NCBI GenBank assembly: GCA_014529385.2
Contig: CM043965.1
Location: 67,389,690-67,453,689, forward strand
Direction of reading: 5' to 3'
Length of the DNA: 64,000 bases
Origin: Adiantum capillus-veneris
Lineage: Eukaryota > Streptophyta > Polypodiopsida > Polypodiales > Pteridaceae
The translations under genes were made by a program, and so were the position numbers. Shown here piece by piece: positions 44,961-57,563 of the stretch. Position 1 is the stretch's first letter; the number at the start of each line of letters is the position of its first letter. The notes beneath the pieces were generated by a model. It ran no database searches. It was given only the letters and a program-made list of their open reading frames with translations, and had not been told where the DNA came from.

Positions 44961-47900
44961 ACAATGACATGGCCGACTCGCTCCTCTACTCATGCTAGAA
45001 TTCAAAGGGTACAGAGAGAAGACAGAGCCCAGAGATTATGTGACTTCTTTGGCAGCTTGTCTCTTCGCTTCAAACTGAACTTTACCTCTCACGTCACTCC
45101 TTTGGAGAAAAGGAACTCGCGGGAGCCATTAGATTATGTGAAATGTCCTAAGGAGAGGAAGTGGTTGAAAGCCAGTTGTCAAGAAAGCTCACGTCTCACA
45201 GATGAATGCTACGGGTGGAGTCAGGGCAACAACTGCTCCATGGGCCTCCTTCAAAGTAGCTCCAATATCAACCCATCCCACAACTTAGGTTGTGATGACG
45301 ATGGCACTATCTAGATCAGGGGCTCCTACAGGGTTGCCGACACTAGTCGCATCGCCTATAGCATCACATTCTCCATCTCATTCTCTCATCTCTATAGCTA
45401 GCAATGCTGGTTGTAATCCTACATCGGATCGGAGCAAAACATTCAAGAATCTATGGATGCTCAACCTCCAACCACTAGTATCACCACCAGAAAAGCGAAG
45501 TTCGTGCAGAGGTGAAACACGGTAGGCGAGCAGGGAGGAGGAGCCACACAAACTGGTAGTGCACATGGTGGTGAGGCGGTCCGGGGCGGGCAACAAGAAG
45601 AGTGGCCTCTAGACACCCTTCAAGGCTCCCGTGCTGCTCAATGGGGCTGGGGCACAATACAACACAAACCAAAACAACAAACCCACAGCCAAATCCCAAC
45701 TACACAAGGGACACCACCTAGTTTAAGAGCGAACTAGGACGCAAAAGAGGAGAATCGTTAGAGCAACCCACAAACAAGCAAGGAATTTACACTAACCCTA
45801 ACACCAATGGAACACTCTCACACACTAAAACACGAGAGAGAGAGAGAGGGAGAGAGATAGTGCTCGGGCTGCTTTGAAACGTATCGGCAATGATCAAGCA
45901 AACACAACTATATATTTAAGAAAGAGAGAGAAAGGGGGAGGGGGTGCTTGTTGCATTAATACCTTCTTACAAATCTGTCATGATAAATCAAAGTGAGATT
46001 AGTATTTGTTCAACATAGCTTGCGTAAATTTCACCACAACACATCACAAGAAAAGCCATCCCAATCACTGTCTTAAGGCCAGGGGAGTCCTCTCCACCCT
46101 GTCGCCCTCTTACAGTATGTGGGATTTATGGCTAGATTGATGACAACACCAGAGACAAGCTATCAAGAACTTAACAAAAAACACCAAGACACTTACGCAT
46201 CATTGTTGTCCATTACTTCACGTTGGAAGGGAGACAAAGTATCCAAGCTTAGTCCAAATCCACCCTCCTTGATTCAGCAAATGTTGGGCTTACACTAGTA
46301 GGAGAAATGATAGATTTCCTACTCTCAATTGAATGATCACTCTCTCTCTTACAATGGCATAGAGTTCCCTTGATAATCCCCTATTACAACATATGCACAT
46401 GCATAAGACAATGAGCTTCCACTCAAGAGCTCCTTCTAGAGAGGTTGAGCTTGGCTTCTCAAGCTATAGCATAGTGCTCTTTCTTCTCCCCCTTTTGTGC
46501 TAGCTACACCCTCCTTTTATAGCAATTTTGAAGGCTAGGGTTACTCCTCTAACCATGGTTGGGTTAGATTTTCAACAATTTATCTAATTTCTTTGCTTGG
46601 AATTATCAAGAAGTTGGTGGGGAAAGAGAGAGGAGAGAAATGGAGGTGATAGGACTTTTCATAGTGGGTTAGTGTTAGTATAGTTAGTATTAATCTACAA
46701 ATGGAATTGGATATTTACAATGGGAGTATCCATGTAGGATACAAATAAGGAAGAAAAACCCTTAAGAGGTAAGAAAAGGTGGATTTCTTACAAGGTTGAT
46801 GCTCGAAGTGTCTTGAGTAGGGCCAATTTTGACGCTTGTTGACGGTCCACTAGCTTTGACGGTACATTTTTTCTCCACTCTTGACCTTCCTTGAGAGACA
46901 AGGTAATTGAAGCTGAGTAATCAACCACCATGATGCTGTCTTTTAAGAGAAGAGGCTGAATTTTGTGGTTTTTTTATAGATATGGGTAAATTGGAGGAGG
47001 AAAAATGAGACTAGGTGGTCAATTTTGGAATGGAATTGTGTGTGGGAGGTATGAGTTCACCATGGTCTCTCTTATTCTTCAAGGTTGAGGAGAAGGTGAG
47101 TAGGGTGCAGAGAGGAGTGGTGAGAGAGGTGGGGATGATGAGTGGAGAAGTGTGTGTGAAAGAGGAAAATGATAAAGTGGAAGAGAGAGTGTGGCTGCAT
47201 AGCATGGGAAAACTGGGGTCCACTAATAAAATCATAGCTCCCAGCTCGTAGCTCAAAAAAATATGAAAAAATTTGAGGCAAAAGTTCAGCCCACGAGCTA
47301 CAAATTTTGTTTGTATCACCTTTTCAAATTCGGAGAGCAAGTGAACTTTAAAAATTCAGCAAAACCGACCGTTTTTTTCCACTGCACAAGGTCCTTGTGG
47401 GGTCCTTCTTTGGATGATTCTTTTGAATACCTCCAAGAGTGAGCCCTCCATAGTGCATGTATGCATGCCACCTACCCTTGACCTTATTTGGTAGGTCTAT
47501 AATTGAAGATATTGTTGAGATTATGATATAAGTGAATAGTACAACTAAGAAAACCAAATATTGAGGGGTCTAAAAAATATGTACATGTCAAATATAAATA
47601 ATATAAGTGGAAAAAAATATAAAGGGGTCAAAAGAAATCTCTCTCATTATGAGGCTACCATAAAAAGATAAATATTTTTGGTGTTCTAATTTTTTAGAAA
47701 AAAAAACAAAATAGATGTAGGAAGGGAAAAATCACAATAGTGAAAGAATATACACATAAATAAAACTAGTTTTTTTGGATTTTTGTTGGGGTGGAGTTAC
47801 ACCAAATATAAGAGAAGCTTACATGAAAATATTTCTATATGGAATAAAGAGTATGAAAAATGGTAAGAAAAAATTGTGGTAATGGTGAGGCAATGTACAG

Positions 47901-48550
47901 AGCATAAATAGCACACACCTAGGTAGAAATATTTAAATAAATACCAAAATAATTATGAAAAAAATCTTTTATTTAGGCCCTATATACAAAGAAATATTTA
48001 CATACGCATGGGCCATAATATACTTATATTCTTTATTTTTTTTTATTTTTTTGGCTCAACTAGCCCAATGACTAGCTAATTGAGGGTTTTTTAAGAAGAT
48101 ATGGGAAAAGTCCCGTGACTCACGCACGCCTATGTACAGTGAAATGGTAGGGATAGCCACAGTGTTTGGGTGATTTTGGTAGGGTGAGGTAACTCACTGT
48201 GGCAATTACAAAGAGCCGAAAAAGCGGCTTTCAGTGGCAAGGGACAGAAAAGCCCGTGAAAAGAGGCAAAATGGCAGTTGTATACAAGGGTAGCAGTGTG
48301 AGCAATGACATGAGTTGGGGCTCCATTTACAGAGTAAACAGTGACGAGGAAGGTGGTACACAGAGCAGAAGATGGCAGTGCAAGAGTGACTGGCTTATGT
48401 TTGTAGGCTGTGGGCAGCACAATGGCAAGGTAGAGTTTGAGGAGCAGCGTGAAGTAGCTTCAAGGTTAGGGTTAGCAAAGTTAGGGTTTTGATAGTGTTT
48501 AGGGTTAGAGCAACGAGTTGAAGATAGGATTAGGATTTTGGTTGTACGGC
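44961..48550. other. Long stretch without recognisable genes
   Basis: Frames such as 44922-45314 and 47015-47251 show no domain that I can name. The base composition is AT-rich from 46.6 to 48.1 kb. Short GA runs occur near 45835 and 45925. Nothing else is supported. Confidence 0.35.
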
Positions 48551-48552
48551 AG

Positions 48553-48622
<70 letters not shown>
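48553..48622 (+). repeat. (CT)n(CA)n compound microsatellite
   Basis: CT to 48579, then CA to 48622. The same CT-to-CA order occurs at 49715-49807 and 55563-55630, and with GGAT between the two runs at 63558-63609. Confidence 0.95.
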
Positions 48623-48624
<2 letters not shown>

Positions 48625-49713
48625 GAGAAATCCCTATGTTGGTCCAGCTCATGGCGGTGAGATCACCTAAGAACCCCCAAGACATGTCCATCATTAGATT
48701 TACACACTCTTCATTTAAATGAGTGCACACTATCTTATTTCAATCAATCGCCATTTTTTGCCTATCAAAAAATGCTTGAAAATACAACTCAACCTTTTTC
48801 TATTTTAGTCAGCGAAAAGAGAAGGCATTGCTATAGCCTTTTCCCTTTGGGCAGGCCAAAAAATCGTCCATATGTCAATGGCCTATCATTCAGAAGCCTT
48901 TTCCACACGGTGAGCATTTTTCCTAAAGAAGACATTTGATAAAATCACGAGGTCTGCCAATAAATATATAATTTATTTCAACCTAGTTGAATGTTATGCA
49001 TACAAATTCAATACATGCCAAAATATTCTCTCTCTCTCTCTCTCTCATACACACATACATGCATGTGTATGTATCTGCACATACAAATAAGTAAGCATAT
49101 GTAGGCTCGTGGGCACTCTTGCAGTGATGTACCTCGAGAGTGGAGTTACAAGTTACAACCTCATGTTTGGGTGATAAGGACTTTGAGTTGGGGAGCCCAA
49201 GAGACAAAGAAGGATAGATCCTTGCGCGATGGAGGAACTTTTAATTTAACTTTGGGGAGTTGTGATCGCAGATGAGGTTGGGGTGAGTAATCCATACGAA
49301 AAGGATGTTTGGACAATTCGAAGCCGACTATGAGCTCCTATTTTGTTTCGAGGAGACCAAGGCAAGGCTACCAAGGGGGATATAGAAGACGAGAGCTTTG
49401 GTTCAAACTTGTTGAGGCAACGTGAGGTAGAGGAATATGGAGGCACCATTGGTATGGTAAAGGTTTCTTTGGGGGGGGGGATTGTAGGCAATGTTGATCG
49501 AGGTGAGGAGGGTGTGACTCATCGATAAGGATCGGAGAAAAAGAGCAAGGATGCACAAATAACACCAAATCTCTTCCACGAACACACATTCATCCCCCCC
49601 CCCCAATCTCTAGCGTTGCGTAAGAAGAAGGCTTCACACTTGCAATCTCTTTCTCACGAGCACTCAACACCCAATCAATGGCGATTGGGATTGTAGCATG
49701 TCTCTCGAGGTCC

Positions 49714-49714
<1 letters not shown>

Positions 49715-49792
<78 letters not shown>

Positions 49793-49807
49793 CACACACA
49801 CACACAC
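49715..49807 (+). repeat. (CT)n(CA)n compound microsatellite
   Basis: About 76 bp of CT followed by a short CA run. Confidence 0.95.
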
Positions 49808-50823
49808 CCAACACACAAGCGCGATATTGATCTAACTGTGTTGCATGAAGGTAAGCTCCCCATCATTATACTTACAACATTGGCTGCTACCAAAGCCAAT
49901 TGATTGGTTGTCGAGGATACCTTATTGGTGTGGCCAAAAAGCCAAGTTGGATAATCATAAGAGAGAGCTTTATAGGACACTTTGAAATGACAAGCCTTCA
50001 TGTTCATGCTGAATGGGAAGGGGATTAAAAGTTTAAATTCCAACTGCACTTCAGAGGAGGGAAGCAGTTACCCCCTCCGTGGAGGCCCCCTCTTAGAGGC
50101 ATATGATGTAAGGGCTTGCACATCATATGGACAGAGGACATTTGGTTAGTGTTGCAAGTGTTGGAGAATGCATAAGGAATTTGAAGTCTTTAGAGATGAG
50201 GGCTTGAGGGTAGTACTACTGGCCGACGTAGGAAGGTTAGAATCGGACTGCAATATTCAGGATTCGAGAAAGTATTTTTTCCTAAACAGGTGGGTTTCCT
50301 CCTTGCCAAGATGCAAACCAAAAACACTTGTAAAAAATTTTAATTTGCAAAATTGTAAATTATTTTCTTGTATATTTTACAGGTTTTTCTTCCCTTTACC
50401 TTAGTTTGAAACTTGCTAGTCTGGATTTTCAATCGGCTCAAGGCTAAAGTGAGGCAAACCTTTCCCATATACTATCGGATAGTAGCCTGAGAGAGAGAAG
50501 AGAAAGAGAACCCCTAGATCAAGCGGGCCAAAGATTTAAGACATCAATGATAAATGAAAATTTACCAAAATATCCCTCTAATTTGTGAAAATTCCCAAAA
50601 TACCCTTCTATCTATTTTAGTTGGATTCAAGATTTTCTAATCTTCATTCCTTTTTGCATGTTGAGGTCTGTTTTTGAGTGCTTAGCATGTAATCTATCGC
50701 AAATTACCTCACAAAAAAGGCAGTTAGGTATAAAAATAATGAAGCGATGCATCTCCAAAGCCTACATAATCTTGCTTTCAAATTATCGAAGCAAGAACCT
50801 ATTGGCTATGAATCTATTACCGA

Positions 50824-50826
<3 letters not shown>

Positions 50827-50908
<82 letters not shown>
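50827..50908 (+). repeat. (GA)n microsatellite
   Basis: About 82 bp of GA with one phase interruption near 50859. Confidence 0.95.
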
Positions 50909-50911
<3 letters not shown>

Positions 50912-52329
50912 CGGATTATTGTTCATGTGTGTGTTTTCTTCTCCTTCCAATTGAAGGCTGCATAATGAAAACTAGGAGGCATAAAAAGCTTTGGACATTG
51001 CAAGTGTCAAGCCCTTTGGTTTTTTAAAAATCCATAATGGAGTGACAACGCTTGGAATTTCTAGCTAGATCCTCCTCATCTAAAATAAGTTGTACTAGGA
51101 GGAGTTGATGTGCACAATGTTTGGGTCATGAACAACGTGTAAGGGGATCCCTTGCACACTCAAGTGCCTGCAAAATAGTAGACGAGCAATCAAAAACCGG
51201 TCAAGAATATATTCATGTGTTAAGGATGGTTTGCATTATGGGACATAAACAAGGTTCGAGCCCATGACCCACCACCCTAAGTGAGAGCCACATATGCAAG
51301 GTCTCCAACATGGGTTGCAAAGGAATGGGCATATCAATGAGCAAGCCCGCTGGTGAATGTGCCATCAAGGATCGAGCTCTGTCATGCAAGGAGTGGGTCC
51401 AAAGAGGAGCTCTGTGAGTGCACGAATGTGGTGCGTGTGCGAAGAGTGAGAAGAGGAGAGAGAGAGAGAACACATGATCTGGGTGGAGCAACTCCAGAAA
51501 CTAACTCAAGTGAGTGAGGTGCTCCTTATTCTTATGTATAGAAAGAATAAGGAAGTGTGTATACACAGTGGACGGGCGACTACCGGATGTCCGACCCCGA
51601 GCAAAGGCTAGCACCTTTACCCCAATAATCTCCCACTTAAAGACGGTGGTCCGATAAGTGAGACCTACTAGCTAAACTACTAGTATGTACAAGAAACTAG
51701 GTGAGAGATTCTCTCAACCTACGCCCACTGGCTCACTATGTCAATCTACACGCAGTCGTATCGGCTCTGGTGATAGACGAGTGTGAGTACCCATGCTAGA
51801 GCCTGCATGTAAATCCCGTAGACAACTCTGTATGGTCTGCAAATCTCCATGAAGCATCATGCTATTGTCATTCACTGTACGACTGACTATCCCTGCTGCA
51901 AATGCTCCCACTGTAGCTGCTAGATCCGGCCTCAACACTAACAAGTCGAACATGAGACGCCCAAACGCTGACAAAATTTGTGCAAACCTGGTTGTACTCG
52001 CCTCGTGTGCGCTATCTGCAATCACTGCATCATTAGGACTACCCATTGTGTATGGATGTGTCAACACCGACACTGGGAAGCTACGTTCCTCTCACCCATA
52101 GGCAAAACTGTGCGTCCTGGCACCAACTCATTAGCCACTAACATGAGCATGTCAAAAAAATCCATGTCTGTCAGCTCTGTCTGTATCTCTAGGGAGCAGA
52201 CCTGCTCTACCTCTGTTTGCACAAAGTTTGATAAGACCTGTAGTCTCTCACTAGAGCACTGCCACTCTATCTTTGTCTCTAAAAAATTTACTGGCACGTC
52301 ATGCACAACTAAATGCTCTATATCGTGAG

Positions 52330-52961
52330 CATGGTGGAGCTCACATGTCTTGTCTCTTGCTCAAAGCATGCTAGCAACAAAACCGAGACTATGCCGTCTC
52401 AAACCTTAGACACATGCATAGGATATACCGGGCCGCTGCGGTCTCCTCTGGCAATCACTAATGAATCGCAATGCATCGGAAAAGACTACTCTCTAAGCAG
52501 TACATGACAACCAAAAGCTGCCAACTGTCTCACTGAGATCAAGCTCTGTCTTAGCTAAGGAACATAGCACACATGCTGTAGCGTGTATGACGCACCACTG
52601 GGCAAAGACAAACAAATGTCTCCTGCACCCTCTATGTCAAATGCCGAACCATCGGCCAAGTGCACACAGCTAAGTCTCCCACTAGAAAAAGTATAAACTT
52701 ATGATGCGGTGTGACATGGAAAGCAACATCGCTATCTAGTAACCATTGTGGAGAAAGTGTGCTATCTATGGACAAATTTGCAAGAGGTACATTGGAGGCA
52801 AGCGTGACATCACCGTCACTGGCATAGACTGCCATTGGAACTGCCTCTCTAACATGTGTCAAAGCCGTATCTACATCTTGCATACACCTCTGCTGCTGTC
52901 TCATACGTCTGAAACAACGATGCCTAATGTGTCCTATGTGATCACAATGCCAACAATGCAA
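52330..52961 (-). pseudogene. Copia gag zinc knuckle, protease start and pre-integrase relic
   Basis: The reverse-strand frame 52961-52632 begins with a CCHC knuckle (CWHCDHIGHIRHRC) and contains WLLDSDVAFHVTPHHK, the copia protease active-site region with the Gly of Asp-Ser-Gly changed to Asp. The reading continues VRHLADGSAF.IEGAGD-like and then, beyond stops, LISVRQLAAFGCHVL and VIARGDRSGPVYPMHV, typical of the gag-pre-integrase segment. Stops show it is dead. Below 52330 the frames at 52306-52061 and 52073-51741 have no known domain. Confidence 0.7.
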
Positions 52962-54548
52962 GTATCAGCAGATCAAGACCTTCGTCTCTCATGAGCCGTC
53001 ACTGTAGACTCAATTGTGTCACACATCATGTTAATGTATATGCGTCAAAAGTGGGAGATCACTCAACCACTGCGCTAATCAAGCATAAACCAACCAGTAG
53101 CTCAATAGTGAAAACCTATAACCTGCATGCTGTAGTCTCACGCTCGGAATATGCGTCAATGTGAGAACATGAAGCAAAATCAAAGGAAACCTGTAACCAC
53201 TATGAGCATACCATAAATGCACTCCTGCGAGAGTGGATACAAGAACATTGAACATGTGTCCAAGTATCAAAGTGAGAGTAAATACTCGATCATTGTCAAA
53301 GTGGAAATATATCACCACTGTACAAGATGACATAACACTGCACAATTTTATGGCAAGAAGATGGGGGGAAATGGATAGAGTTTCCTTTGCAAAATGAGCC
53401 AAAACTCAACACAAACCGCAAGCCAAGAAATTGGAGATAAATGCCAGAGTGGGAGTCAGCTTGATAACTAAACCATCAGAGAGTAAACTGCGTATACGCA
53501 TAAACCATGGCAAGAATCTGGGAAAAATCCTACAGAGTTTTCCCTGAAAACTGAGCAAAAACTCAAGTACAATCTCTACCATAAACCATAATACTACTCA
53601 ATGCCAATGAGTAGAAATGCCAAAATGGCTCCCCATTTTCACATACAATGGCAATCCACACTCAATGTACATCAACGGAGTGATCACACATAAGCAAGTG
53701 CCAAAAGAGTTGCAATCCGAAAATTTGATCAATGCGAAAACAATGCTCTCAAGAGAGCTCACCGGCACTTGAAAGTGCACGCCAAAATGCATGTATAATG
53801 GGCATCAACCATGCACCATAACCATGTGCAAAACCATTTGCAAATACCATAAATCCAAGCACAAAATCACTACCAAATTATCCTATGAAAACCTGTGAAA
53901 GAAGCTCCACCTATGTGCTCCAAAAAACCGCGTCTCTCAAGAGACCGCTTCGATGGTGTGTAAACGTTTCCGTACTTCGTTGCCCAAATCTACCAAAAAC
54001 CCTCAAACCACAAGCTCTGTACAAGCTGAAATTGCATCTTCAACTCAAAATTTATGCACCTAACTTTGAGCACCTGCCGTGCTTCCAAAAGTGCATCAAA
54101 CTCGCATACTTGCAAAAACAGAAAAGGTGCAATTTCTGTATACAATTAGTATGAGCTAAATATCAGCAAAATAGTGAGGAATTTACAAAAACTTTCTTCT
54201 GCAAAGTTGTAGACCATGTCAAAACAGATGGGACCAAGGCAGAACATTCAGATCTATCTTCTACAAGGAGAAAAATGAATCTAAAAACAGTGTTGCTGCG
54301 CACACAGTTTTTAGGGCAGCACCTTCACTCACACACAATCTTTCAGATTGTCTTCTGAGCTTCTACAAGAGCATACATCACTCTCAGCTAATAAGCCCAC
54401 AAGATCCCATTGCATTCTCATAAAGCTTTCAAGCTTTCTTGATCTCTCCACTGCCGCCAAGCTCAAGCCGCCATAGTCGACGAGCTACGTCGCTTTCATC
54501 TGGTCGGAAAGCCGTCGTGCATGCCGTTGCCAAAGCTCTGATACCAAT
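52961..54548 (-). other. 5' internal part of element J, no recognisable gag
   Basis: Between the primer binding site and the zinc knuckle I find no gag capsid motif. Several imperfectly repeated segments occur: AAACTGCGTATACGCATAAACC, CCTACAGAGTTTTCCCTGAAAACTGAGC and GAGCCAAAACTCAACACAA recur in altered form between 53390 and 53600. Confidence 0.35.
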
Positions 54549-54733
54549 TGAAGAGTGTGAGTGCACAGATGCATGCGTGCGTGTTGCGATATGCGTGTGG
54601 GAAGGTGGGAAGGAGAGAGTACACAGTGTGTGGATGGAGCAAGACTCTACAATGAGCTGCCCCTTATTCTTTGTATATGTACACAAGAATAAGGTGGGCG
54701 ACCGAGCAAGGCACATACGCCTATACCCCAACA

Positions 54734-54899
54734 ACCTCCGGATGTGGGTGGAGCAGCCTTAGGAACTAATGATGAGGAGCTCCTTATTCTCATATGTAAT
54801 GAAGAATAAGGGTATGTACACAGGTGGGCGGGCGGTTGACGTGGACACTGGAGTCCGAGCGGGCAAAAGGCAGCGCCTGTATCCCAACAAGCTCGAGGT
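54734..54899 (-). repeat. Partial LTR related to element J
   Basis: On the reverse strand it starts TGTTGGGATACAGGCGC at 54899 and matches the left LTR of J (CTCCTTATTCT..TATGTA.AGAATAAG, GTACACA/GTATACACA, CGGGCG.C, GTCCGA). It is cut off where the J 5' LTR begins. Confidence 0.55.
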
Positions 54900-55461
54900 G
54901 CCCAGGCCATAGATGTCATCGTTAGATTCCATATCCATAGCTTCTTCCAATAAAAATTTGATAGCAAATCTACTTTCGAGCCATCCTGCTTGGATATCAT
55001 GAGATTGTGTCCTCTCTACCAAACTATGAGATTGTTGTTGGAAATAGGGTTGTAGGGAAACTCACACAACTTTGAGAAGATGAAGAAGCTCAAGGCATTT
55101 CTTAGTCCAAAATGGAAAGATGATTTAGCTCTAGAGTGATGGGTGCATATTCAATCATGGGGGAAAAAACCTTCTAGTGAGGAAAAAATGCCCCGATGGT
55201 CTTAAGTGTGTTCACACACATCATTACCACACGTGTATGGTAACAAATTCCCCTGGGAGTGATGCAATAAACAAGAGCTGGCACATAGTGTATAGGGAAG
55301 TGCCATGTCCTGAGTGAATGATTGTGCACGTCTGTCGCATGTGTCAATGCAAGGAACTTGCCAATACACTGTGTGCGAGCCACAAATGGCTCCAAGCACG
55401 CAACTAGCCTAAACTAGTAAGCTCAAAGATGGCAATGGTGTGTCACTCACCGCTCTACGCT
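54900..55461. other. No recognisable features
   Basis: A reverse-strand frame (55022-54890) reads SHDIQAGWLESRFAIKFLLE, which I do not recognise. No other content is supported. Confidence 0.3.
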
Positions 55462-55564
55462 TGTTGTCGTGGAGGATTCCTCGCCACGAAGAAGAAGGAT
55501 CCACCGCTGCGCTGCGCTCAACCGCTGGCGTGCCGTTGTCGCAATGCTCGATCGCACACACACA

Positions 55565-55635
<71 letters not shown>

Positions 55636-55924
55636 AGATGAAGAATGAAGAAGATGGAGATGGATCAAGAGCACTCTTCAATTGCACAAATGAGAGAATG
55701 AGTGAATTTTAGGTTTAGTTGACTTTTATATGAGCTCTAACCATTCACACTTGGGCGCCCATGCTTAGCCAACTAATCCCTTGAATGTTCCAGTTAGAGT
55801 GCACCTCTCATCGACGATCACTCTTACCCTTTTCCTATTGGACCAACTAGCCCGGTACCTGACTCTACCAAATAAATAATACAGTGTCCGTCTTAGGTGA
55901 TAGGAATGTGAGTGAGGGTTAACA
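55462..55924 (-). repeat. LTR (left copy) of element I, with CT/CA microsatellite
   Basis: On the reverse strand it runs from TGTTAACCCTCACTCAC (55924) to CCACGACAACA (55462), 463 bp with matching TGTT...AACA ends. A polypurine tract (AGGAAGGGGGGCA) precedes it at 55937-55925, so it is a 3' LTR. A (CT)n(CA)n array (55563-55630) lies inside. It matches 63457-63900 closely. Confidence 0.8.
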
Positions 55925-57563
55925 TGCCCCCCTTCCTGATGTAGATTCCGTTCTCGGAAGCTATTGAGTTGAAGCTCGTTCGTCGAGGTGGAAGAGCATT
56001 TGAGATGAATGTTCTTAGCCTTCTTCAGTCACTGCAAAATCAAACAACATTGGCACAGTAATTGCATTCTCATATACAATTAAAAAAGCGAATGCAGTTG
56101 TAGGCAGACAATTTAATTAGTAACAGAATTTTAAACCATTTGTTAGCAATAAACATTAACTTGCAATATAATCAAACGCATAAACAATTGTAAAGGTCAA
56201 AAACTAAACAAGTCTGGGGTCACTAATTTAACTGTCGAAAGACACTAGAGATCAACTACTAATACCATGGACAAGCTTCTCAATTTTCTCTGGTCAATTA
56301 AGTTGTTTAATCGCGAGAGCCAAGTATTTCATGTCTGAGGGCTGACTAGAGACTATACCTAGAAGACCTCGTAGTTAAGCTACGATAAAAGGAATTGCTC
56401 ATGAAATCATCGCCTGATTTATTTCCTTTTCTTTGACCCCCCAAAGTCTTTTCATAGTGATTCAATTTTGATGTGCGTGCTTATTTTGTATGCCTTGGGT
56501 TTTTTGCTTTTCAAAGAAAAGAGCCCACACTGGGAACCTCTAGGGCTCTAGTACCATAGGCAATACATGTGAGTGAAGTACCAAATCAAGCTGAGATTTC
56601 TCTTCCAACTTAAGATTTTACATTGTGGCACTTTGATTTTTTTGTTTGTTCTTTTTCAGCATTTTAATTTTGTAACTTTGGGGGGTCATATTACACTGTT
56701 ACCCTCCCCAGGCTCATCACACTAGTAAACTCCCTTTATAATACTTAAGCTAAAGGTCAATAGGGACTAAGCCCACTAGAAAGCCCTAGTACATTTCACA
56801 CAATGCTACCTAAATCAGATTAAGAACCTAAGTAACCATTGATTATTAGGAAGGCATTCCCCATGGTATTAAGAGAAGATCTGTAACACCTAGCTTGGTC
56901 AAACTAGCTGAGTCAGACTGCTTGCTTTTTAAACCTAGACAAGTGATTATGACAAAAAATTACATTGAATTTAATATTTGATACTAAGCAAACGCGTTGA
57001 ATATTATGCTACCAATCACAACTAAAGCAGGCAAACATGGATGCAAAAAAGATAAGGGGCAATGCTAATGGACAAGAAAAACATGTTTGCGTTGATGGTT
57101 GTGCTTGATTTGAAGTGTGAACGAGAGAAAGATTCCATGAAGGTCCAAATCCTAACAACAACAACACGTTCCTGTACACACTAGGAAACACAAAGAATAC
57201 CTCTAGGAGGCACATCAGTGGGAAAAAAGGACTTTGCTAATCACTAAACTCTAAAACAGAAACACTCCTATTGTACTAATCTTACCTACCCTCCATCACT
57301 CAAGTGATGAGGATCAAAGGTGTTTGATGACATAGGTTTCTGTTTCAATGTACCGGATGTAGGTCTGGGTCAATGTTTTGACTTTTATTGTGCACACTCG
57401 TTTGCTAATTGCTCTTGCTCTTTACTATTTTTGTTTTTTGTGAGTATAAGGCTTTATATATACATTCCCTAAGATTGGGATATTGAGAGGTCAGGGAGGA
57501 AGGTTGAGAGGGAAGCAAGTGAATGATGGATGTGAGCAAACACTCTCCCCTTCCTTGGGTAGA
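55925..57563 (-). other. 3' noncoding part of element I
   Basis: About 1.6 kb between the last ORF and the 3' LTR on the reverse strand. No domain is recognised. This is long for an LTR-element 3' untranslated region. It could be what remains of a deleted pol region, or unrelated inserted sequence. Confidence 0.35.

Larger units (their letters stand above)
48623..51404. other. Stretch with microsatellites, no recognisable genes
   Basis: It contains short (CT)n at 49027-49046, (CT)38(CA)n at 49715-49807 and (GA)n at 50827-50908. 48835-48860 (CCCTTTGGGCAGGCCAAAAAA) resembles the LINE-fragment 3' end near 35035, read in the same direction. It may be a minimal remnant of that LINE type. Confidence 0.4.
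51405..54733 (-). mobile_element. Short Ty1/copia-type element (J) without RT or integrase
   Basis: On the reverse strand, a ~185 bp 5' LTR (54733-54549, TGTTGGGG...CTTCA) is followed after AT by TGGTATCAGAGCTTTGG (54546-54530), the classic copia primer site. A polypurine tract (AAGTGGGAGAT, 51640-51628) precedes the 3' LTR (51627 to ~51405). The 2.9 kb interior carries a CCHC knuckle, a protease start and a pre-integrase-like segment, but no integrase core, RT or RNase H. The 3' LTR resembles the partial LTR at 54734-54899 more than its presumed partner, so two related elements may be tangled here. Confidence 0.7.

Noticed and set aside
47015-47251. Forward frame with MVNFGMELCVGGM start considered as a host gene
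   Set aside because: It is short, Glu/Val-rich, overlaps frames on both strands and has no recognised domain.
46600-48130. AT-rich stretch considered as a matrix-attachment or centromeric segment
   Set aside because: Base composition alone gives no specific support. No tandem satellite is seen.
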